Of a stretch of 10,275 nt of DNA, positions 1 to 4,923 are shown in pieces (positions within the stretch are counted from its first letter, which is position 1; each line of letters begins with the position of its first letter). This DNA comes from a bacterium (GTDB taxonomy: Bacteria > Patescibacteriota > Minisyncoccia > Minisyncoccales > Minisyncoccaceae). Location of the stretch: contig JALNZJ010000015.1 in the NCBI GenBank assembly GCA_023229485.1, positions 1-10,275 of the forward strand. The letters are read 5' to 3'. The notes beneath the pieces were generated by a model. It worked only from the letters and a program-made list of their open reading frames with translations. It searched no databases and was not told the DNA's origin. The position numbers were made by a program, and so were the translations under genes.

Positions 1-385
1 GATGAACTTCAATTTTAATAAAAAAAGATCGGGAACATTGTTTCAAGGAAGATTTAAAGCGATTTATGTTGACGAGCAAGAATATCTTGATTATTTAATT
101 TTTTATATTCATTTTAATCCTTTAGTATTAATTGATGGGGGATGGAATGGAGATAAGCATGATGCGTTAAATTTTTTAGATGGCTATGAGTGGTCAAGTC
201 ATCTTGATTATTTAAATATCGATAAATTAAAAGAATATTTTTCTTTAATAGACGAAAATTTTTTGTTGGAAAATTTTAAAAATAGTGCTGAGTATAAAGA
301 AAAAATATCTGAATGGCTAGAAATAATTAAAGAAAAAAATAAATACAAAAAATTCACAAACAAAGCCATTGATTTTGAAGAGTAG
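1..385 (+). CDS. Y1/HUH (REP-associated-like) transposase, 5'-truncated by window edge
   Basis: This is the C-terminal half of a Y1_Tnp (IS200-like, REP-associated) transposase, a single-strand DNA nuclease that cuts and rejoins hairpin-bearing DNA through a catalytic tyrosine. Recognisable pieces are KKRSGTLFQGRFKAIYVD, then the helix ending FYIHFNPL, in which the Tyr (codon 35 counted from position 2) aligns with the catalytic Tyr of E. coli TnpA-REP (DYIYINP). Next comes YEWSSHLDYL and an EYKEKISEWLE tail, as in many CPR members of the family. The HxH metal-binding motif should lie upstream of the window, so the Met at position 2 is probably internal. The stop is TAG at 383-385. Palindromic repeats begin right after the stop, as expected for a RAYT-type gene with its substrate. 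The family assignment rests on recognised motifs only. Whether the gene is intact cannot be judged without its 5' half. Confidence 0.82.
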   Translation, partial: MNFNFNKKRSGTLFQGRFKAIYVDEQEYLDYLIFYIHFNPLVLIDGGWNGDKHDALNFLDGYEWSSHLDYLNIDKLKEYFSLIDENFLLENFKNSAEYKEKISEWLEIIKEKNKYKKFTNKAIDFEE

Positions 386-509
386 GTAGAATCCTTGTGA
401 GGTCCGATTTCTCCAACGCTTCTATCGCTCCCGCTTGTCCGCCCATGGAGGGACCTGATTGGAAATCTTTCCTGTCTCTTTGAGGGAAGGCGGGAATGTC
501 GCAACACGA
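386..509. other. GC-rich transposase-flanking spacer with short inverted repeats
   Basis: This stretch lies between the transposase stop and the first strong palindrome and is visibly richer in G and C than the surrounding DNA. It carries GAGGTCCGAT at 399-408, which recurs at 4705-4714. Several short complementary pairs are present: AGGTCC 400-405 with GGACCT 451-456, GATTTC 406-411 with GAAATC 462-467, CCCGC 430-434 with GCGGG 490-494, and GTCG 498-501 with CGAC 507-510. I see no coding potential in it. It is probably the non-coding end of the transposase unit, perhaps a diverged array of the same repeat family, and it could fold into a branched single-strand structure. Both the role and the limits are inferred. 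Confidence 0.45.
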
Positions 510-576
510 CGAGGTCCGACCTCAGGTCGGACCTCGCAGCACGATTCCTCATTTATGTTCTAATATATACATGTCC
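510..576. repeat. REP-like palindromic element, copy 1
   Basis: A perfect 13-bp inverted repeat with a single central base (arms CGAGGTCCGACCT and AGGTCGGACCTCG) occupies 510-536. It is followed by GCAGCACG and, after a variable stretch, TCATTTATGTTCTAATAT up to about 566, with ATGTCC at 571-576. The same arms and the same trailing motifs recur at 4631-4704, so the repeated unit is larger than the hairpin alone. Placement beside a Y1 transposase matches REP/BIME elements. I do not see the GTAG foot of enterobacterial REPs at the hairpin base, although GTAGGTAG spans 383-389. Confidence 0.8.
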
Positions 577-585
577 TTATTGAGA

Positions 586-619
586 AACACAAAAACTCCC
601 GAGAGGGAGTTTTTGTGTT
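586..619. terminator. Bidirectional intrinsic terminator between convergent genes
   Basis: A perfect 15-bp stem (AACACAAAAACTCCC 586-600, GGGAGTTTTTGTGTT 605-619) closes a GAGA loop. The GC-rich core CTCCC/GGGAG is flanked by A5 on the left and T5 on the right, so it can terminate transcription in both directions. It lies between the rightward transposase gene and the leftward Com-like gene. Confidence 0.85.
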
Positions 620-653
620 AAGAGCTAGCTTTAGTGAAAAACTAACCCTTGGT

Positions 654-666
654 TGGTTTCCATAAA
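654..666. repeat. Left arm of 13-bp inverted repeat around the Com-like gene
   Basis: TGGTTTCCATAAA here is the exact reverse complement of TTTATGGAAACCA at 890-902. The pair brackets the 681-863 gene, giving a 249-bp unit. This arm lies just beyond the gene's stop codon. Confidence 0.7.
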
Positions 667-680
667 ACGATAATAGGAAA

Positions 681-863
681 TTAAATTTTCTCTAGGTCTT
701 CTTCTGGGGGGTCCTCGGTATCTGATTTGTTTATTTTTACCGTATCAACATTTTTGCACCCTCTACATTTGATTTCTATTTCTCCTTTTTCAATAACCCC
801 TTTAAAAAACAATTTGTTGCAATGACTGCAACGGTATTCGTTTTTAGATGAAATATTTTCCAT
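681..863 (-). CDS. Small Com-like zinc-finger protein (60 aa)
   Basis: This 60-residue protein has two CxxC knuckles, Cys12/Cys15 (YRCSHCNKLFFKG) and Cys33/Cys36 (IEIKCRGCKN), spaced like the zinc finger of Mu-like Com proteins, where RCxxCNKLLFK...IEIRCPRCK is typical. In phage Mu, Com binds mom mRNA and activates its translation. Small Com-like proteins are also widespread outside phages with no assigned target, so an RNA-binding or regulatory role here is inferred. The C-terminal tail is acidic (TEDPPEEDLEKI) and probably disordered. No mom-like DNA-modification gene is seen nearby. The start is ATG at 861-863, without a Shine-Dalgarno sequence. A TATAAT on the minus strand at 877-882 would give a leader of only a few bases. 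The gene converges on the transposase, shares the 586-619 terminator, and is flanked by a 13-bp inverted repeat. Confidence 0.75.
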   Translation of the reverse strand: MENISSKNEYRCSHCNKLFFKGVIEKGEIEIKCRGCKNVDTVKINKSDTEDPPEEDLEKI

Positions 864-876
864 GTTTTTAAAACTT

Positions 877-882
877 ATTATA
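877..882 (-). promoter_or_regulatory. Candidate -10 box for the Com-like gene
   Basis: The minus strand reads TATAAT here, 13 bases before the ATG at 863. That predicts a transcription start roughly seven bases or fewer before the start codon. No recognisable -35 sits at 16-18 bases. That position is instead covered by the 890-902 inverted-repeat arm, which could be an operator or activator site. Confidence 0.4.
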
Positions 883-889
883 ATTATTA

Positions 890-902
890 TTTATGGAAAC
901 CA
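890..902. repeat. Right arm of 13-bp inverted repeat around the Com-like gene
   Basis: TTTATGGAAACCA is the exact reverse complement of 654-666. It lies upstream of the Com-like gene's -10 box, in the spacer/-35 zone, so it could be an operator as well as one end of a small mobile unit. No flanking target-site duplication is visible. Confidence 0.7.
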
Positions 903-1087
903 TTTTTATTTTATCACTTTGCCGCCTAAGAAAAAATAGAATTTCGATATTTTTTAAATTTTGAGAATAAATTTATTATTATTTCTTTTAAAATCCTGCC
1001 TTGGCAGAACTTTTCAATAGGGGTTTTATTAAAGAATAGTGAAAGATATTATGTCGTTTTATTCGGTTTTAAAAATGTTAATTTGTC
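903..1087. other. AT-rich intergenic region with a small CTGCC/GGCAG hairpin
   Basis: No ORF or RNA gene is apparent here. The only structure I can point to is CTGCC (996-1000) and GGCAG (1003-1007) around TT, extended loosely by AAAA and TTTT on either side. It is not followed by a clean T-run, so it is weak as a terminator. Confidence 0.4.
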
Positions 1088-1116
1088 TTGACAACTAGCC
1101 ATAATCATATTAGTAC
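1088..1116 (+). promoter_or_regulatory. Candidate sigma70-type promoter for the large surface protein gene
   Basis: A consensus TTGACA (1088-1093) is followed after 16-17 bases by a weaker -10 (TTAGTA 1110-1115 or TAGTAC 1111-1116). This predicts transcription starting near 1122 and a leader of about 38 bases. The purine-rich GAAAGGGGAG at 1121-1130 lies about 30 bases before the ATG, too far for a normal Shine-Dalgarno site. Confidence 0.55.
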
Positions 1117-1160
1117 TAAAGAAAGGGGAGAATTGATTTATTTGATTAAATTTTAAAAAT

Positions 1161-4100
1161 ATGAATATAAAAAAATATATTTTAATGGGAGGAGTAGTTA
1201 TATTTGGATTGTTTTTTTCGGCAATTGCTTTTGGCTGTGATTTAGATGATTCAAGTGATTGTAGTCAGGAGGAATTAGTAGTAATTATGAACAATCTTAT
1301 CCAAAATTTTTCTGATCAATCTGGTTATGTAAATCCAGCCACAGGGTCTAGTTTTAATGAATTGGATGGTTTTCGTTTTTCAAATTATTTGGCTCTTGGT
1401 TCTCGAGGAGAAGAGGTTAGGTATTTACAGAAATTTTTAAATTCTGATTCTGACACAACAGTTGCTTATACTGGCTATGGATCTCCTGGTTGGGAGACTA
1501 CTTATTTTGGATATTCTACTAAACTAGCAGTAATAAGATTTCAAAATAAATATGCTAGCGAAGTTTTGTACCCAGTAAAAAAGACTCGAGGTACTGGTTT
1601 TTGGGGTGCTCTCAGTATAGCAAAGGCAAACGAGTTGCTTGGTGAAAATATTGGAATTCCAGACAATAGCGATAATGATAACAATGACAGTCAGAATAAC
1701 AATAACGACAACAATAACAACAACAATAACAACAATAACAACAACAATAATAATAATAATAATCAAAATAACAACACAGTTTATAATGGATTATTGTCTG
1801 TTATTCTTTCTTATGACAATCCTGGTGCTACCACTCTTGTGGCAGGGCAGGCAAATGCAGACTTAGCTCATTTTACGCTTACTAATGGGAGCAATACCGA
1901 GGCAAGGATTACTAACATAACATTAAGAAGAATTGGTATCTCGGGAGATAGTGTTTTGAAAAATGTTTATCTTTTTGATGGTAGTACGAGATTGACTGAT
2001 TCAGCTTCTGTTTCTTCTGGCGTGATTAGCTTTAACAATACTTATGGCGTCTTTACTATCCCTGCAGGAGGCAGTAGAATTATTTCAGTAAAATCTGATA
2101 TTGATACAAATACGAGCGGACAGACAGTCGGAATATCTTTAAATTCAATTTATTCTAATGTTCAAATATCGGGTGAGTTACCATTGAATGGAAATATTAA
2201 TACAATCGCCAGTGCCACATTAGCTTCTGTCTCAGTTAGTAATGTTCAGCCATCTGGTTCTCCGACCGCTGATTCGGCTAGTGGGGTTAGAGTTTGGGAA
2301 TCTACATTTAATATAAATAATAAGAATGTAAGATTTACTAGATTATCTTTGAAGCAGATTAACTCTATAAGCTCTAGCGATGTTAGAAATTTCCGTCTTT
2401 TGATTGATGGTAGCGAAGTTGCTTATAGTGACATGCTTGATTCTAATAACTATGTAACTTTTACTTTTGATAGGATTTTAAATACTGGTACGAGAAATGT
2501 AAAGGTTTTGGCTGATATATATGGAGGATCTTCACGAAGCATTCAATTATCGTTACGAAGTAGTGCTGATATAGATGTAAAGGATAATGATTATGGTGTT
2601 TCTGTCGCTCCGACAGGACTTCCCGCTACCGCTGGTGCTATTTTGATTAATGTTGGACAATTTACGATTACTCCACAAAACAGCTATCTTCCAACTTCGG
2701 TTGCGAGGGGAGGAAGCAATGTTTTGCTTGGTAGATTTAATGTAAGGGCTACTGGAGAATCAATTAGGGTTGAGAGTTTGAAATTCGGTTTTACTACTAG
2801 TAACGCAAATATTAATTCATTGAGGAATGGAAGGGTTATGATTAATAGTTCTCAAGCTGGTTCAACTGCTTCAATTTTAAAGAATGGAACTATTTATTAT
2901 GTTAACTATACATTCCAAGCGGGAATTGATACGACTGTAGAATTTTATGCTGATATCGCCGAGGATACCGGAATTGTCTCGGGAGATTCAAGTAATGATA
3001 TTTCTTCAAATGATTCTTTGGCAATTCAAATGCTGACTCAGTCAGGAAACGCTACTAGGCAGACATCTTATAATGTGATTGATGTTCCAAGTTCAACACA
3101 GTATAATGCTGCGGTTAGTGTTTCTCAGGCAAACGTGACAGTTTTCAAAAAATCTAATTATGGCGACCAAGCAACAGTGTTACCAACTAATAATTTCAAG
3201 ATTGGTTCTTGGTATGCTGTATCGGGAACTGCTGAAAATGTAAATGTAAATAATCTTTCTTTCACTATTAATTCTGTTACTGGGAACACGTTCACTAATG
3301 CTGACTTGTCTGATATGTATGTTATTTATTCATTGGACAATGGATCATCTATTACTTCTTCAGCTAAAAGCACTGTAAATTCTACTAACGACTATTCAAT
3401 AAGTTTTAGTTTGCCAACCTCAAGGACGCTATCAATAGATTTATATGCGAATTTGAATGGTGTTGCTACCACTGGAGATTCTCTTAGGGCAGCATTAGTA
3501 ATTAGTGGCACCGGATCTCAGTCTGGTACAAGCATGATTACTACTTCAGTAAATGGCCAAATAATTTCTAATAATATTCCATCTTTGATTGTTAGCCGAG
3601 ATGCATCAACTCCGATTGCTAGCTTGGTGGATGATTATGGAAATGTTAAAACTGTTTCTTATAAGTTTGAATCTCAGAATGATACTTATACTATTAGTCA
3701 GCTCAGCTTTAGTATTGCTGACCCATCAGTTATTACTAGCGTTGTTCTAAAAGATGGCGATAATATTATTCAGACAATGCCATCTGCAAGTACTGTTGTC
3801 TTTAATCTTTCTTCATCGGTATATGTAAATTCTAATAGCTCAAAAGTACTGACGGTTGAAATGGTAATGTCTAATGTTGGGCAGGGGGCAGGAAATAGTG
3901 GTGCTGAAATTACAACAAGCATTAACTTAGCTGGTTGTTTGGTTAGGTCTAATAATGGTAGCTTGGTTACTCCAACTGGTACTCCTGTCGCAGGAAACAA
4001 GATATATGTTTATAAGGCGATTCCAACTATTTCATTGTTGTCTTTGCCGTCTAGTACGCTTACTCCAGGAACTCAAACATTGTCTAAATTTGCTGTCTCT

Positions 4101-4565
4101 ACAAATGGAACAGGTACTATCGGATGGAAAAAGCTTCAGGTAAATGTTTCTAAGACTGCGGGAGCAGGAAAAATTGCTGTTACTAATGCTGAAATATGGG
4201 TTGATGGAAATATGAAAGTGGATGGAGTTGCAACCATTAACACCTTAGCTGATACTGATTCTTCGGGAAGTATAGTCTTTGTCGCTAACGACGAACAACA
4301 AATTTCTGGACAAAGAACTTATGAGATTAGAGCAACTATGACTGCTACTAGCGGAATTACTAATGGAGATTATGTAAATTCTAATATTCCAGCAGGTACA
4401 ACCAGTTATGCAGCTCCAAATACATATAGCGTAGTCGCTGCAACACCTGCTACTTTTGTCTGGTCAGATGTCTCTGCTCAGGGCCACAGCGAAAGCACAA
4501 ATGATTGGAATTCTGATTATTTAGTAAGATATTTAGCAACTTCTACTCAGAATTTGACTAGATAA
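1161..4565 (+). CDS. Large exported S-layer-like protein with peptidoglycan-binding head
   Basis: This 1134-aa protein has a Sec signal peptide (residues 1-25, MNIKKY plus a hydrophobic core, likely cut near AFG/C). A peptidoglycan-binding domain follows at about 71-160 (LALGSRGEEVRYLQKFLN, then YFGYSTKLAVIRFQNKY and GFWG), then a 38-residue Asn/Asp hinge (168-205). The rest is Ser/Thr/Asn-rich beta-sandwich-like sequence that I divide into six modules starting near 211, 355, 498, 652, 805 and 953, a period of about 145-155 residues. The last 36 residues (FVWSDVSAQGHS..., DWNSDYLVRYL, STQNL) resemble a C-terminal motif I associate with CPR surface proteins. The likely role is an abundant wall-bound surface or S-layer-type protein; this is inferred from architecture, not from a named family. 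AFGC is a poor lipobox. Start: an in-frame TGA at 1143-1145 precedes this only suitable ATG. The gene is monocistronic, with its own promoter and terminator. Confidence 0.85.
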   Translation: MNIKKYILMGGVVIFGLFFSAIAFGCDLDDSSDCSQEELVVIMNNLIQNFSDQSGYVNPATGSSFNELDGFRFSNYLALGSRGEEVRYLQKFLNSDSDTTVAYTGYGSPGWETTYFGYSTKLAVIRFQNKYASEVLYPVKKTRGTGFWGALSIAKANELLGENIGIPDNSDNDNNDSQNNNNDNNNNNNNNNNNNNNNNNNQNNNTVYNGLLSVILSYDNPGATTLVAGQANADLAHFTLTNGSNTEARITNITLRRIGISGDSVLKNVYLFDGSTRLTDSASVSSGVISFNNTYGVFTIPAGGSRIISVKSDIDTNTSGQTVGISLNSIYSNVQISGELPLNGNINTIASATLASVSVSNVQPSGSPTADSASGVRVWESTFNINNKNVRFTRLSLKQINSISSSDVRNFRLLIDGSEVAYSDMLDSNNYVTFTFDRILNTGTRNVKVLADIYGGSSRSIQLSLRSSADIDVKDNDYGVSVAPTGLPATAGAILINVGQFTITPQNSYLPTSVARGGSNVLLGRFNVRATGESIRVESLKFGFTTSNANINSLRNGRVMINSSQAGSTASILKNGTIYYVNYTFQAGIDTTVEFYADIAEDTGIVSGDSSNDISSNDSLAIQMLTQSGNATRQTSYNVIDVPSSTQYNAAVSVSQANVTVFKKSNYGDQATVLPTNNFKIGSWYAVSGTAENVNVNNLSFTINSVTGNTFTNADLSDMYVIYSLDNGSSITSSAKSTVNSTNDYSISFSLPTSRTLSIDLYANLNGVATTGDSLRAALVISGTGSQSGTSMITTSVNGQIISNNIPSLIVSRDASTPIASLVDDYGNVKTVSYKFESQNDTYTISQLSFSIADPSVITSVVLKDGDNIIQTMPSASTVVFNLSSSVYVNSNSSKVLTVEMVMSNVGQGAGNSGAEITTSINLAGCLVRSNNGSLVTPTGTPVAGNKIYVYKAIPTISLLSLPSSTLTPGTQTLSKFAVSTNGTGTIGWKKLQVNVSKTAGAGKIAVTNAEIWVDGNMKVDGVATINTLADTDSSGSIVFVANDEQQISGQRTYEIRATMTATSGITNGDYVNSNIPAGTTSYAAPNTYSVVAATPATFVWSDVSAQGHSESTNDWNSDYLVRYLATSTQNLTR
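1662..1775 (+). repeat. Asn/Asp codon-repeat tract (AAC/AAT) inside the surface-protein gene
   Basis: Thirty-eight codons, nearly all AAC, AAT or GAC/GAT, encode a low-complexity polar hinge at residues 168-205 between the peptidoglycan-binding head and the beta-sandwich modules. The last stretch (1746-1763) is six consecutive AAT codons. Because the unit is three bases, length changes by slippage would keep the frame and only alter hinge length. Confidence 0.9.
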
Positions 4566-4588
4566 ATTTCTACTCAGATCGAAATAAG

Positions 4589-4616
4589 AACCCGACTTTT
4601 GAAAAGTCGGGTTTTA
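4589..4616 (+). terminator. Intrinsic terminator of the surface-protein gene
   Basis: AACCCGACTTTT (4589-4600) pairs with AAAAGTCGGGTT (4602-4613), with CCCGACTT/AAGTCGGG as the stable core, ending in TTTT and a T-rich stretch. It begins 24 bases after the TAA stop. Confidence 0.9.
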
Positions 4617-4621
4617 TTATT

Positions 4622-4704
4622 AACAAGTAACGAGGTCCGACCTGAGGTCGGACCTCAGGTCGGACCTCGCAGCACGCTTTGTCATTTTATGTTCTAATAT
4701 GTCC
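4622..4704. repeat. REP-like palindromic element, copy 2 (expanded)
   Basis: The hairpin part, 4631-4669, is the copy-1 palindrome plus 12 bases: AGGTCGGACCTC occurs twice in tandem at 4645-4656 and 4657-4668. The portion 4632-4656 is itself a perfect 25-bp palindrome. It is followed by GCAGCACG, TCATTTTATGTTCTAATAT and GTCC, the same trailing motifs in the same order as at 537-576. The preceding AACAAGTAACGAGG resembles AACACGACGAGG before copy 1. No transposase gene adjoins this copy, so it is a solo element beside a terminator. Confidence 0.82.
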
Positions 4705-4733
4705 GAGGTCCGATCTTGTAAGGATTGGGACTT
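4704..4733. repeat. Degenerate companion hairpin of the REP-like element
   Basis: GAGGTCCGAT (4705-4714) repeats 399-408. With GGATTGGGACTT downstream it can form an imperfect stem using wobble pairs and one mismatch. It directly follows copy 2, which gives a strong-plus-weak hairpin pair reminiscent of a bipartite BIME. This is inference from local similarity only. Confidence 0.45.
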
Positions 4734-4780
4734 AGGAGAGGAGGGTGTAACAAAAAGTAATTTTATACGTTTTAATTAGT

Positions 4781-4850
4781 AGAGCCACAAAAAGACTTTA
4801 AGGAGTGAAGTAATTTAGCTTTTTGGGATTTTTGTGGCTCTTTGTTTTTT
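4781..4850 (+). terminator. Long-loop hairpin with T-rich tail (terminator or small structured RNA)
   Basis: AGAGCCACAAAAA (4781-4793) and TTTTTGTGGCTCT (4829-4841) form a perfect 13-bp stem around a 35-base loop. TTTGTTTTTT, running to 4850, overlaps and follows the stem's last base. The form suits an intrinsic terminator, but the loop is unusually long and no gene sits just upstream, since the surface-protein gene already has a terminator at 4589. Part of the left arm (AAAAAG-CT) could pair instead with AGCTTTTT in the loop, giving an alternative fold. It may be a leftover second terminator, the end of an unannotated small RNA, or insulation for the promoter at 4887. Confidence 0.55.
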
Positions 4851-4886
4851 CTAAAAATTAATTATGAAAAACTAATAGAAAACATT

Positions 4887-4914
4887 TTGAATTATTTTTT
4901 AATTATGGTAAACT
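4887..4914 (+). promoter_or_regulatory. Candidate extended -10 promoter giving a leaderless protease mRNA
   Basis: TTGAAT (4887-4892), a 16-base spacer and TAAACT (4909-4914), preceded by TGG (an extended -10 TGN), predict transcription starting about position 4921, three bases before the ATG. There is no Shine-Dalgarno sequence in ACTATACAAATA, so initiation would be effectively leaderless. Confidence 0.5.
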
Positions 4915-4923
4915 ATACAAATA

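Noticed and set aside
208..552. Minus-strand open frame of 114 codons across the transposase tail and first palindrome
   Set aside because: Its Arg/Ser-rich N-terminus is only the translated palindrome, and the rest is antisense to the transposase frame; no family features.
1221..1240. Possible lipoprotein signal (AFGC) in the surface protein
   Set aside because: Position -3 is Ala rather than Leu/Val/Ile and -2 is Phe, so the lipobox is poor; the wall-binding domain already explains anchoring.
1524..1866. Frames on both strands across the Asn tract, giving poly-Ile/Val or poly-Ile/Thr proteins
   Set aside because: These are alternative-frame readings of the AAC/AAT repeat inside the surface-protein gene; the apparent membrane span is an artefact of the repeat.
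3770..4143. Short frames on both strands inside the surface-protein gene
   Set aside because: They are shadows of a well-supported continuous frame with no start signals or recognisable products.
510..4704. Idea that the two palindromes are the ends of one composite transposon carrying the genes between
   Set aside because: The copies are in direct, not inverted, orientation by their trailing motifs, the interior genes are ordinary surface and regulatory genes, and the transposase lies outside the pair.
4735..4747. Strong purine-rich AGGAGAGGAGGGTG resembling a Shine-Dalgarno with GTG start
   Set aside because: The GTG is followed immediately by TAA, and no other start lies at suitable spacing.
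4699..4779. 26-codon ORF starting in the second repeat element
   Set aside because: It starts inside the repeat, has no family features and no counterpart at copy 1, where the equivalent ATG opens an unrelated frame.
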